Both the position numbers and the translations under genes were made by a program. The notes under the pieces are model-generated. The model was given only the letters and a program-made list of their open reading frames with translations. It made no database searches and was not told where the DNA came from. From Armatimonadota bacterium (GTDB taxonomy: Bacteria; Armatimonadota; Armatimonadia; Armatimonadales; Capsulimonadaceae), in contig JANXNV010000069.1 in assembly GCA_025353925.1 (NCBI GenBank), positions 1 to 39,584 of the forward strand: DNA of 39,584 bases, written 5' to 3'. This document shows, piece after piece, positions 7,301-14,884 of the stretch (position 1 is the stretch's first letter; each line of letters begins with the position of its first letter).

Positions 7301-7933
7301 ATGAGCGAGAAGGGGCGTCTCATTTTGGAAATGGCGGAGCAGGCGAGCACCTGCACCGCGTGTGATCTCGCGGAAACCCGCACGAAAGTGGTCTTTGGGG
7401 ACGGCAGTGCCGACAGTCCGCTGATGCTTATCGGCGAGGGGCCGGGGATGAACGAAGACGCGACCGGCCTGCCGTTCGTGGGCCGGGCAGGCACGCTGCT
7501 CGATGAGTGCCTGCGCGAAGCAGGAATGCTGCGCAAGCACATTTACCTGACCAATGTCGTCAAGTGCCGCCCCACGCTTGAAGAGGCGGGCCGGATCAAA
7601 AACCGACCGCCGCGTGCTGATGAGGCTGGGACCTGCGTCACTCTGTGGCTCGAAAAACAGATCGCCATCGTCCAGCCGTCCGTCATCCTGTGCCTCGGCG
7701 CACCGGCGGCGAACGCCATCATCCATCGCAGCTTCAAAATGACCCAGGAACGCGGGCAGTGGTTTGAGAGCAAGTATGTTCGCTTTGCGATGGCCGCCCT
7801 GCACCCGGCCTACATTTTGCGTCAGGAGGGTGAGGCATACGACACCGCGCGTCAAACACTGGTCGATGATCTCATGGCCGCCCGCGACAAAGCGAAGACT
7901 GCAAAAGACGAACCGAAGACCACACTGTTTTGA
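7301..7933 (+). CDS. Family-4 (Fe-S) uracil-DNA glycosylase
   Basis: 210 aa, removes uracil from DNA for base-excision repair. The ATG at 7301 has a strong GAGAGGAG ribosome site; the longer open frame upstream runs through the tRNA and is not coding. Cys18 and Cys21 (CTACDL), Cys89 (VKCRP) and Cys112 fit the four ligands of the 4Fe-4S cluster. The active-site loop GEGPGMNEDATGLPFVGRAG lies at 45-64 and the second loop is HPAYILR at 168-174. The C-terminal 20 residues are a charged tail. The gene overlaps the start of the HAD phosphatase by four bases. Confidence 0.92.
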   Translation: MSEKGRLILEMAEQASTCTACDLAETRTKVVFGDGSADSPLMLIGEGPGMNEDATGLPFVGRAGTLLDECLREAGMLRKHIYLTNVVKCRPTLEEAGRIKNRPPRADEAGTCVTLWLEKQIAIVQPSVILCLGAPAANAIIHRSFKMTQERGQWFESKYVRFAMAALHPAYILRQEGEAYDTARQTLVDDLMAARDKAKTAKDEPKTTLF

Positions 7934-8769
7934 CTGACACGTCCACACCAACGAATCGCATTAAACTGGCCGCCATTGATCTCGATGGGACACTCCTGGG
8001 CAGCGACCACGCCATCAGCGCAGGCAACCGGGCCGCCGTCCGCAGGGCCGCTGGTGCCGGAGCGATCATCGTGCTTGCCTCGGGTCGGCAGTTCGATACG
8101 ATCGATGCATTCGCGGCGCATCTGGGCCTCTCCCCCGACGCGCCGATCATCGCCTACAACGGGGCCATGATCCGTACCCACGGCGGCGAGACCTGGTTCC
8201 ATCAGCCCCTGCCCGCTGACGCAAGCTCAGTGATCGTGCGATATTGCGCGGCGCACTCACTCCACCTTAACCTCTATCTTGACGACACGCTTTATGTTCG
8301 CGACGACACGGCGTGTGGTCGGCTTTACCAGAAGCGCACGGGGACCGTGCCGTCGGTCACCGGCGATTTGGCTCGGTTTGACGGGCAGCAGCCGACAAAG
8401 CTCCTGCTGATCGATACCAAAGAGATCACAGACCGCCTCCTGAAATACTTCCAGGCCGAGTTTGAGAACACCCTCACGATCACCAAGACCGAAGATGAGT
8501 ATCTGGAATTTATGGCCCCGAATGTCAGCAAGGGCCTGGCACTGGCTGAGACGGCGCAGCGTCTCGGTTTACTGCCGGGTCAATGCGCGGCTTTCGGGGA
8601 CTCCTACAATGACATTTCCATGCTGGAATGGGCCGGTTTGGGGGTGGCGATGGAGAATGCTCGGCCGGAGCTAAAGGCCGTCGCCGGGCGTATCGCCCCG
8701 TCCGCCGATGCCGATGGGGTAGGGGCGGTGCTGGACGAACTCTTCCCGGTCCATCCAGAGCACGAGTAG
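7930..8769 (+). CDS. Cof-type HAD-superfamily phosphatase
   Basis: 279 aa, the usual size of Cof/YidA sugar- or cofactor-phosphate phosphatases. Motif I is DLDGTLL at 17-23 (Asp17 nucleophile, Asp19 acid). Motif II is the Ser/Gly after VLA at 48-52. Lys201 sits in NVSKG, and motif IV is GDSYND at 223-228. The cap domain lies between. Translation appears to start at a TTG at 7930 that overlaps the TGA of the glycosylase (TTGA); no ATG is available before motif I, so the start depends on coupling. The last 99 bp overlap the convergent blh gene. The substrate cannot be read from sequence. Confidence 0.87.
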   Translation: MTDTSTPTNRIKLAAIDLDGTLLGSDHAISAGNRAAVRRAAGAGAIIVLASGRQFDTIDAFAAHLGLSPDAPIIAYNGAMIRTHGGETWFHQPLPADASSVIVRYCAAHSLHLNLYLDDTLYVRDDTACGRLYQKRTGTVPSVTGDLARFDGQQPTKLLLIDTKEITDRLLKYFQAEFENTLTITKTEDEYLEFMAPNVSKGLALAETAQRLGLLPGQCAAFGDSYNDISMLEWAGLGVAMENARPELKAVAGRIAPSADADGVGAVLDELFPVHPEHE

Positions 8770-9765
8770 GAAGTGCGGAAACGTCAGCGCGGCGATGAGC
8801 GACAGGTACAGATAGACCAGTGCTTCGGGTGTGATCGCCGTCCGGCCCGTCCACCAAAATAGCCCCGCCAGCAGCACGAGGGCACCGACCGTCATCGGAA
8901 TCGCCTCCCACGCGGTTCGCAGCAGAGGCTTCGCGAGATCGCCCAGAGTCAGAGGGAGGTGGTTGGCCTCGTCGAGCAGCATCAGCCGGGCCAGATGCCG
9001 GGCAGAGTGCCAGACGCAGAAGTAGACCCCGACCGCAAGGATCGGCGGCACGAGCGAGAAAAAGACCAGCAGCAGAGCGATCTCCCAGACATCCCGCACA
9101 ACCCCCTCCCGTTTCCCTGACCACGATAGCCATAGGTACGCGGCAATCAATGCACTTAGCAGAACGATCCCGGCCATGCGCCAATTCTCTCCGAGTGAAA
9201 TTACGCCTGTCTTGCCATACCAGCCCAGGATACCGGCGGCGACACGGGCAAACACCGCCGGGAATGCCAGGGCAGGCAGCACGATCGGCAGCCCGCCGCG
9301 CACCAGCCAGCGGACCAGCTCCTCCCCCCGGTTCCGGGCTGCCGGACGGTCCTCAAAGATACGCTGGAAGTAGGCATCCCCTTGCCCCCAGTGCAGCCAG
9401 GAAAAGAGCAGAAAGACCGCCAGTGCGGCGAGAGGTGCGAAATGCCAGAAGAGCAGATAGGCACCCACGCAGGCCAGATACCCCAGCACGAAAATGAGTA
9501 GGTACCGGGGTGTCAGCCTCCGGTGTTTGAGGAAAAGCGGTGCAAGATGGTCCAAAGCCCCATGCGGCAGGCCCAGAAAGACCATCCCCGCGAGGAATGG
9601 AACAAATTGCCAGTGCTGCGCCGCAGTGGGAAAGAGTGACGAAAACAGCAGCACGGCCAGCAGCAGTCCCCAGACAGGAGTAGTCAGCCACGCATGGATT
9701 TGAGCGCGGCCCGCAGGAAGGGGCCGAGCGGCAGGCTCCGCATGATCTGTAAGTCGCTGCGCCAT
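8671..9765 (-). CDS. blh: Brp/Blh-type beta-carotene 15,15'-dioxygenase (retinal synthesis)
   Basis: 364 aa membrane enzyme that splits beta-carotene into two retinals for the rhodopsin. The iron-binding histidines of the family are present: GLPHGALDH (His68, His73), SWLHWGQGD (His125), VWHSARH (His253, His257) and LTFPHFLLVLWMD (His331). About eight to nine hydrophobic segments are seen. The start ATG 9765 has CGGAGAC upstream and lies 82 bp inside the end of the lycopene cyclase, so the two are coupled. The last ~24 residues after the WMD motif are antisense to the HAD gene and not conserved in kind. Placement after rhodopsin and lycopene cyclase is the classic retinal cassette. Confidence 0.9.
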   Translation of the reverse strand: MAQRLTDHAEPAARPLPAGRAQIHAWLTTPVWGLLLAVLLFSSLFPTAAQHWQFVPFLAGMVFLGLPHGALDHLAPLFLKHRRLTPRYLLIFVLGYLACVGAYLLFWHFAPLAALAVFLLFSWLHWGQGDAYFQRIFEDRPAARNRGEELVRWLVRGGLPIVLPALAFPAVFARVAAGILGWYGKTGVISLGENWRMAGIVLLSALIAAYLWLSWSGKREGVVRDVWEIALLLVFFSLVPPILAVGVYFCVWHSARHLARLMLLDEANHLPLTLGDLAKPLLRTAWEAIPMTVGALVLLAGLFWWTGRTAITPEALVYLYLSLIAALTFPHFLLVLWMDREEFVQHRPYPIGIGGRGDTPGDGL

Positions 9766-10847
9766 GTACTAGTCTCCGAAAGAAACGCGGTCAAAGCTCC
9801 TGGGGAGACGCGTGAAAAAAGCTGATAAAAGTATCCCGGAAAGGCACCTGGGTCGTCCCGCAGCACCCGCAGGAAAACGCCGTCGAAGAAGCGGTAGCGG
9901 GCCGGAGCAAGCTGCTCGTGAAAGGTGTCCAACGTCGCTGCCTGGGCCGCTTCGGCGATCTGTCGGCACTGCTCTTGAATCCGCTGGAACGTGTAGCCGC
10001 TGGACGGTCTCGTGCAGCCACCCGCTGTCCCGATGAAGAAGTGACGCCCCTCGCGCCTCGGGAACGCCGACATGGTCATCGGAATTTCCCCGGCTTCTTC
10101 GCGCTGAACGGTGAAATCGGTGAGGCCATGCAGCTCGCCTAAGTAGGAGCGGATCTCCGCCCGGTGCAGGTCCGGTGTCAGGCCATGGGTCCCACTGTCC
10201 TGGATATACGTGTTTTCAATGAGTGCTTCCGTCGGAGAAAACGGCAGGACGTAAAAGAAGTGTAGTCCATGCTCCTGCGACACCTGAAAGTCCATCAGAG
10301 TGCAGCGGGAGGGGTCGAACTGCGGCGTGTCAGTTTGGATGAACTGGCCGAAAAATCTTTGCGCCAGGGCATTGTCCCCAGGTGGCGGCGGCAGCTTGCT
10401 TGGGCGGCTGTCAAAAACGTAATCCGCCGAGCAGCACGTTCCGTTCGCCAGGATCTGAACATGGTCGGGAAAGCTTTCGACACTCTCCACCGAGCTTTTC
10501 AGCCGCAGTGTGACATTCGGGTGACGGGCGATCTCTGCTTGCGCATAGTCGTAGAAGTCCTGCCCCCGCAGGCAAGCATACCCGACGGCGAGTGATGCCT
10601 GCCGCGCCCTGCTGCCGTTCGTGTCCAGGACTTCCCAGCGATGCCAGCAGCGGACAGCCAGCTCCGCGAAGGGATTAGGCCGGACGCTCCAAAAGCACCA
10701 GGTCCGGTCATCCGTGAAAGTGGATTTTCGGTCCAAGATCAGGATCCGGTCCCGGACACCTGCGTTCAAAAGGTGGCCGCAGAGGCTCAGCCCAGAGGCC
10801 CCCGCCCCCAAAATAACATATCGGTACTTTTCCTGCAAAGACTGCAA
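9684..10847 (-). CDS. crtY: Lycopene beta-cyclase (CrtY type)
   Basis: 387 aa flavoprotein that turns lycopene into beta-carotene, the substrate of Blh. The FAD-binding N-terminus VILGAGASGLSLCGHLL (11-27) is followed by the acidic end of strand 2 (ILDRKS). The cyclase motifs FDSRP (145-149) and TAGGCTRPSSGYTFQRI (274-290) are clear. The start is a TTG at 10847 with GGAG close upstream; TTG at 10838 is an alternative. It begins 34 bp after the rhodopsin stop. Lycopene itself must be supplied by crtE/B/I genes outside this window. Confidence 0.9.
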   Translation of the reverse strand: MQSLQEKYRYVILGAGASGLSLCGHLLNAGVRDRILILDRKSTFTDDRTWCFWSVRPNPFAELAVRCWHRWEVLDTNGSRARQASLAVGYACLRGQDFYDYAQAEIARHPNVTLRLKSSVESVESFPDHVQILANGTCCSADYVFDSRPSKLPPPPGDNALAQRFFGQFIQTDTPQFDPSRCTLMDFQVSQEHGLHFFYVLPFSPTEALIENTYIQDSGTHGLTPDLHRAEIRSYLGELHGLTDFTVQREEAGEIPMTMSAFPRREGRHFFIGTAGGCTRPSSGYTFQRIQEQCRQIAEAAQAATLDTFHEQLAPARYRFFDGVFLRVLRDDPGAFPGYFYQLFSRVSPGALTAFLSETSTWRSDLQIMRSLPLGPFLRAALKSMRG

Positions 10848-10859
10848 TCACTCCGTCGC

Positions 10860-10897
10860 TTCCTAAAATGCCGCGCTCTTCCTAAAATGCCGCGCTC
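10860..10897. repeat. Perfect 19-bp tandem duplication at the rhodopsin 3' end
   Basis: TTCCTAAAATGCCGCGCTC is present twice without gap (10860-10878 and 10879-10897). The rhodopsin stop codon lies in the copy at 10879-10897; the second copy fills the gap before crtY. It looks like a recent slippage duplication. Confidence 0.9.
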
Positions 10898-11694
10898 TCC
10901 GCCTGCCTAATCTTGCTTTCCAGATCATCCCCCGAAACCGCATGGACAGCCAGATAGGCGGTGACTCCGAAGCCGACCTTGTTAATCACGTCCGCAACGG
11001 AGCTGGCCGTATTAAACCAGTCCAGGTTGACCCCCCAGGCCAGATGTGACGCTGACAGGCCCTCGAACAGATAGACAATCGGGTACACCCCCCATAACGT
11101 GAGTATGTACAAGTTCATCGACTTGATGCCATGCCGGATCGCCTCCGGCTGCGCTTTCGCGAGCCGTGTTCCCTCGGTCAGCACAAGGTAAAGAATGCCA
11201 AGGTATCCCAGCGTCGAGACCGCGCCCCACACATAGTGTGCCCCAATGGCTCCGGGCGCATTCGGCTACCAGTGGCCGTGGATCGTCGTGCCGTACAGCT
11301 CGCCGATAAAACCCGTGACGATCATAAAGAGATCGGCTAGAATAAGCTTCCACGCGAATCCGGAACCCCGCACATGCAGCATTTCGTGGTACTTGAGCAG
11401 CAGAAGCGGAGTCGTGATGGTCCAATCAAAATACCGAATGGCTGTCGGAAATCCCCGGTCCGGCGAATACTGTGCCGCAATAGAGTAATAAGCAACCGCC
11501 GCCACACCGCAGATGATCGCCGAAGTGGTCATCGTTGCGCGGTAAGCGGGCAGGATCGCGCTGCGCTCCACCAAAAAGTAGACAAGTGCCGCCCCGAGAG
11601 CAAACATCGCAGTGAAAAGGCTGTAAATCAGGAACGCCTGCGAAAAGGTGGAATGGGTCCCCAGGCTGCCCAGACCCAGATGGTTAAATTCCAT
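10882..11694 (-). pseudogene. Type-1 microbial rhodopsin, proton-pump-like (DTK motif), interrupted by one in-frame TAG
   Basis: The frame codes for 270 residues plus stop, the size of xanthorhodopsin/proteorhodopsin relatives, with seven helices. Helix C reads RYFDWTITTPLLLLKY: Arg87, Asp90 (proton acceptor position), Thr94, Lys101 (donor position), a DTK motif as in Exiguobacterium rhodopsin. Helix G has ADVINK with Asp235 and the retinal lysine Lys239. Gly157 in VWGAVST matches the glycine that opens the carotenoid site in xanthorhodopsin. The helix-B histidine seen in many proton pumps appears to be Ala (CGVAAVAYYS). Codon 143 (11268-11266), in the loop between helices D and E, is TAG; the frame continues intact afterwards. 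Start ATG 11694 has AGGGGAT upstream. It may be a real pseudogene, a readthrough site or a base-call error (CAG or TGG to TAG). Confidence 0.85.
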
Positions 11695-11706
11695 GATGGG
11701 TATCCC

Positions 11707-12408
11707 CTAGTTGTGTGATGACAACTTACCCAGTTCCTGGACATCCACGGGAAAGGCGAAACTTACGCCCTCCGAGCCGCTGCCGAGAAAATCCTGCAAA
11801 GAAGTCTGCGCCTCAATCTCCACCTCCAGGATCTGCAGCTCCCGGGCCAGCCGGTCCTCAGTAACCGTCATCTCCAGCAAGTTCTGCTTCTCCGGCAGTG
11901 GCACCTGGAGCACACTGGCGATCGCGTAGGCCAGGTTTTCCGGCTCCTGGGGCAGCTGCAGGCCGCTGAGGGACTGCCCCGTCATGGCAAGAAGCTTTTG
12001 CAGGTAGGTCTTGAATAGCTGCGAGACACTCGCCGCTGTCTCCTTAAGCTGTTTCGCGTCCCGGATCTCGTCACCGAAAGGCTGCACTTCCGCACTGAGA
12101 TACGGCTTGTCATGGTGGGTTCGGGTGATCTGGAAGCGCGTTTCTCCCATGACCAGAATGTACATGCGTCCGTCAGGCAGCTCCTCGAACTGAGTGATGC
12201 GGGCCGTCGTTCCGATTCGGTGCGCGACCGCCTCCTCGCCTGTCTCTTCGCCGCTGCCGATGAGGGTGATGCCAAAGGGCGAGTTCTCCTCCCGGCAGCG
12301 CATGACCATCTCCCGGTAACGCGGCTCGAAGATATGCAGCGGGAGCGGCATGTCAGGAAACAGGACGACATGGAGCGGAAACAGCGGGAGGTCATCATAA
12401 TTTGTCAT
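11707..12408 (-). CDS. Lon-protease N-domain (LAN/substrate-binding) protein
   Basis: 233 aa with no ATPase or protease domain, so a free-standing Lon substrate-binding domain protein. The N-terminus LPLFPLHVVLFPDMPLPLHI followed by FEPRYREMV is diagnostic. The family is thought to bind unfolded protein; its exact role is not settled. The ATG at 12408 has GGAAAG upstream. It ends 12 bp before the rhodopsin start, so the two are almost certainly on one transcript. That is an unexpected neighbour for a retinal cassette. Confidence 0.88.
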   Translation of the reverse strand: MTNYDDLPLFPLHVVLFPDMPLPLHIFEPRYREMVMRCREENSPFGITLIGSGEETGEEAVAHRIGTTARITQFEELPDGRMYILVMGETRFQITRTHHDKPYLSAEVQPFGDEIRDAKQLKETAASVSQLFKTYLQKLLAMTGQSLSGLQLPQEPENLAYAIASVLQVPLPEKQNLLEMTVTEDRLARELQILEVEIEAQTSLQDFLGSGSEGVSFAFPVDVQELGKLSSHN

Positions 12409-12455
12409 CGGCTTTTTCTTTCCGTGCTATGACATCATCGTTGAGATAACAATCT

Positions 12456-12734
12456 TCAGGACAGCAATGAGATATACCCCAGGTCCTGCCCCAGATGCAG
12501 AAACTCTTCCGCCGTTTTGGGCGAGGCATACTGCGTGTGGTGATCCCCATTGTACAGCTCGACGGCTTTCTGAGCGAACGCCAGCGGGGTCATCGCACTG
12601 AGAAACAGGCCTTTCCAGCCAAGCTCTTTCGCCACATGCGCCTTGGCCTGGACCAGGACATCCTCCGCGGTCGGGCCGGTCAGCGTCTCATCGATCTGCC
12701 GCCCGGCGATACTCATCGTTACCCGTACATTCAT
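12456..12734 (-). CDS. Conserved-looking small protein, function unknown
   Basis: 92 aa, no recognised family, no membrane span. It starts with a short beta strand region (MNVRVTMSIAGRQ), then two amphipathic helices (AEDVLVQAKAHVAKELGW and PLAFAQKAVELYN). The ATG overlaps the stop of lipB (ATGA at 12734-12731), and the gene lies 47 bp before the Lon-domain gene. The four-base overlap and consistent codon use argue that it is real. Confidence 0.65.
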   Translation of the reverse strand: MNVRVTMSIAGRQIDETLTGPTAEDVLVQAKAHVAKELGWKGLFLSAMTPLAFAQKAVELYNGDHHTQYASPKTAEEFLHLGQDLGYISLLS

Positions 12735-13414
12735 TTTGGTAGTATACCCAACTCTGAGGAAAACGTCAGAGCCATCTCAAAAATCTGTGCGAAGAATCTT
12801 AGAAGAACTGCCTCGACCTCGCCGCGAGTCGGGCAATCTCTCGGCAAAAGCTCCGCGAGAGAGGTAACATCCCGATCCGCGATCCCGCAGGGCACGAAAT
12901 CCCACCGGAAGGGGGCCAGCTCAACAGCAATATTCAGCGCGAATCCATGCATGCACACCCAGCGCGAGACTTTGATGCCGATTGCCGCGATTTTGCGGTT
13001 CTCGACCCAAACCCCCGTCAGTCCCGGAATTCGCTCGCCTTTTAATCCGAAGTGTGCCAGTGTCAAAATCAGCACTTCCTCCAGGTCTCGCAGGTAACGG
13101 TGCAGATCCTGCCCGTGCTCCCGCAGGTCGAGCACCGGATAGCCGACAATCTGCCCCGGTGCATGGTAGGTGATCTCGCCGCCCCGGTCGACACGCTCTA
13201 AAGCCACTCCGCGCCGGTTCAGCTCCACTTCACTCACGTGCAGATCGGCTTCGACCGATCCACGGCCCAGCGTGATCGTCGGCGGATGTTCCAGAAGCAG
13301 CAGCGTGTCGGGGATTTCGCCCGCCTGCCGGGAACGCACCAGCGCGTACTGCTGCGCCAGGGCATCGGCGTAGGGAACACTTTCAGAAATGGAAACTATT
13401 CGGCAGAGAGGCAT
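12731..13414 (-). CDS. lipB: Octanoyl-[acyl-carrier] protein transferase LipB
   Basis: 227 aa from ATG 13414. It moves octanoate from acyl carrier protein to lipoyl domains, the first step of lipoate synthesis. Motifs: LLLEHPPTITLGRG (39-52), the RGGEITYHAPGQIVGYP segment (77-93), Lys141 in ENRKIAAIG and the catalytic Cys176 in WDFVPCGI. The frame is open 60 codons further upstream, but the ATG at 13414 fits LipB length and lies five bases behind a TATACC box, suggesting a leaderless message. It heads the same-strand run that ends with the rhodopsin cassette; whether the whole run is one operon is not proven. Confidence 0.93.
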   Translation of the reverse strand: MPLCRIVSISESVPYADALAQQYALVRSRQAGEIPDTLLLLEHPPTITLGRGSVEADLHVSEVELNRRGVALERVDRGGEITYHAPGQIVGYPVLDLREHGQDLHRYLRDLEEVLILTLAHFGLKGERIPGLTGVWVENRKIAAIGIKVSRWVCMHGFALNIAVELAPFRWDFVPCGIADRDVTSLAELLPRDCPTRGEVEAVLLRFFAQIFEMALTFSSELGILPK

Positions 13415-13419
13415 GATTG

Positions 13420-13427
13420 GGTATACT
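13420..13427. promoter_or_regulatory. Shared, overlapping -10 boxes for divergent lipB and TSUP gene
   Basis: The sequence GGTATACT reads TATACT on the plus strand (13422-13427; six bases before the TSUP ATG) and TATACC on the minus strand (13425-13420; five bases before the lipB ATG). Both boxes place transcription start at or beside the start codon. The two -10 elements share four base pairs, so the two promoters should exclude each other. The -35 regions are weak. Confidence 0.6.
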
Positions 13428-13433
13428 TTGCAA

Positions 13434-14243
13434 ATGGCGCGGCCAAATTTATCGTACCTCAAAAACATGCTCTTATTTCTCTTCGGCCTGCCGCTCGGCC
13501 TGCTGACCGGGCTGACCGGTACCGCCGCCAGTGTGTTCGCGCGGCCCGGCGTGCGGTACCTGCTGGGCCTGCACCCGGCCCGCGCCATTGGCACCAGTTT
13601 GGTCGTGACCTTTTTCGCCGCTCTGGCGTCCCTGCTGTCATTCGCCCAGCACGACTTCCTGCGCGGCTGGCTGGCTCTTGTCTTGCTGATTGGCTTGAGT
13701 GTCGGAAAAGCTCTGGGGCAGAGGGTCGGTGCGGTCCCGCCACTGAGCTGGCTCTGGGGGATACTGCTAGCCGCCGGGGGTGTGGCGATGACGGCCCACG
13801 GCCTGGGCTTCCTGACTTTGGCGACCGGCCGCGGCCTCCTGCCGTTCCCCGCCCCGCACGGCCTTCTTTTCTATGCCGCCGCGCTGCTGCTGGCTGTGGT
13901 ACTGGGTGCCGTCAGTCACTGGATGGGGCTGGGGGCGGAGCTGCTGGTCCCGCTGGAAATTTATGTGCTGGGCCTGCCGCCCACTCTCGCCCTCGGGACC
14001 GCCATTTTGGTCCTGACTTTGGCTTCACTGCCCGGCGTTCTCCTGCTGCTGAGCCGCCGCCAGATCGAAGTCCAAAGCGCGACTTGGCTCTCCTTTGGCG
14101 GCCTCCTTGGCGGCCTCATCGGCGCCCTCTGGGCCGTCTCGCTTCCGAGCAATGCTTTGATCACGGTATTCGGCCTGCTGCTGGCACTGTTGGGAGTTCT
14201 GCGGCTATGGCGGCGAGAAGAAGCGTCTGAACCCACGCAGTAA
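13434..14243 (+). CDS. TauE/SafE-family (TSUP) membrane permease
   Basis: 269 aa with about eight hydrophobic helices. TSUP proteins export sulfite, sulfoacetate or related small anions. The first helix pair shows the family pattern: GLPLGLLTGLTGTAASVFA, then HPARAIGTSLVVTFFAALAS. The second repeat is HWMGLGAELLVPLEIYVLG and PPTLALGTAILVLTLASLPG, which confirms the two-fold repeat of the fold. The start ATG 13434 follows the shared -10 box; ATG 13389 is upstream of it and unlikely. The message ends at the strong terminator at 14241-14276. The substrate cannot be inferred. Confidence 0.82.
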   Translation: MARPNLSYLKNMLLFLFGLPLGLLTGLTGTAASVFARPGVRYLLGLHPARAIGTSLVVTFFAALASLLSFAQHDFLRGWLALVLLIGLSVGKALGQRVGAVPPLSWLWGILLAAGGVAMTAHGLGFLTLATGRGLLPFPAPHGLLFYAAALLLAVVLGAVSHWMGLGAELLVPLEIYVLGLPPTLALGTAILVLTLASLPGVLLLLSRRQIEVQSATWLSFGGLLGGLIGALWAVSLPSNALITVFGLLLALLGVLRLWRREEASEPTQ

Positions 14244-14276
14244 AAAACCCCTGTCCCGAAGGACAGAGGCTTTTTT
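14241..14276. terminator. Bidirectional rho-independent terminator
   Basis: A-tract, stem CCTGTCC / GGACAG(A)G with loop CGAA, then T-tract (CTTTTTT). It has runs of A and T on both sides, so it can stop the TSUP transcript and the convergent pilin-like transcript. Confidence 0.9.
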
Positions 14277-14286
14277 GCGTCAAGAC

Positions 14287-14703
14287 TTACTGAAGTTGGT
14301 GAGCGGCCAGAGGATTGGCACTGGATGTTCCATATGTGCAGGCTGGCGGCACAGCCGGAGCACCGACCGTGTAGTATTGGCCGTTCGTCGGACACGGCGG
14401 CCCGAGGGTCGGGCTTGCCGTTCCAGTCGAGCGGATATAGCCTTTGATATTTGGCCAGCCAACGTCCGCGACATTGCTGGCAGGAATTCGATTTTCCATG
14501 ACGTAGATCTCTTTGGCTGTCATGATGTTGGTGAGATTTTTGACACAGGCGCGGGCCTGGCTCTTATCGCGAGCACCGATGAAGGCCGGGGCGGCGATAT
14601 TGAGCAGGACGCCGATGATCAGGACCACGATCATGATCTCCACCAGAGTAAACCCTGATTGCCGCCGCTGCTGCCTTGGTTTGAGTTTCGGCTGAGTTTG
14701 CAT
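14287..14703 (-). CDS. Type IV pilin-like / pseudopilin protein
   Basis: 138 aa. The class-III signal is clear: a basic leader (KPRQQRRQSG) cut before Phe18, then FTLVEIMIVVLIIGVLLNIA with Glu at +5 of the mature protein (Glu22). The mature C-terminal part is short and includes ARDKSQARACVKNLTNIMTA, typical of G-type pseudopilins that appear in multiple copies in Armatimonadota and Planctomycetota. Two cysteines near the end may form a loop. No pilus assembly genes are nearby. It ends at the shared terminator. Confidence 0.85.
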   Translation of the reverse strand: MQTQPKLKPRQQRRQSGFTLVEIMIVVLIIGVLLNIAAPAFIGARDKSQARACVKNLTNIMTAKEIYVMENRIPASNVADVGWPNIKGYIRSTGTASPTLGPPCPTNGQYYTVGAPAVPPACTYGTSSANPLAAHQLQ

Positions 14704-14851
14704 AAGTATTAGCCTCGTTTCTGACGATATTCCGATGAAGTGTCATCCGTTTGGCTGAGTGATAAGCCCGGCTTGACACCCCTATTGTCGGCAGAAATGC
14801 ACCCGGGCGTAAGGGCAAAAATACGGGGAATGTCAATGAAATCGTCCTCCC

Positions 14852-14862
14852 TGTGCTACAAT
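14852..14862 (+). promoter_or_regulatory. Extended -10 box upstream of lipid-kinase gene
   Basis: TGTGCTACAAT: TACAAT at 14857-14862 with TG one base upstream. Start is expected near 14869, giving a leader of 20-40 nt. The -35 region is poor, as expected for extended -10 promoters. Confidence 0.5.
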
Positions 14863-14884
14863 CTGCAAACGTCTCAGAAAACTC

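Noticed and set aside
11266-11268. Reading the rhodopsin TAG as pyrrolysine
   Set aside because: It is tempting because of the methylamine genes, but there is no PylS, PylT or methyltransferase in the window, and rhodopsins have no known pyrrolysine.
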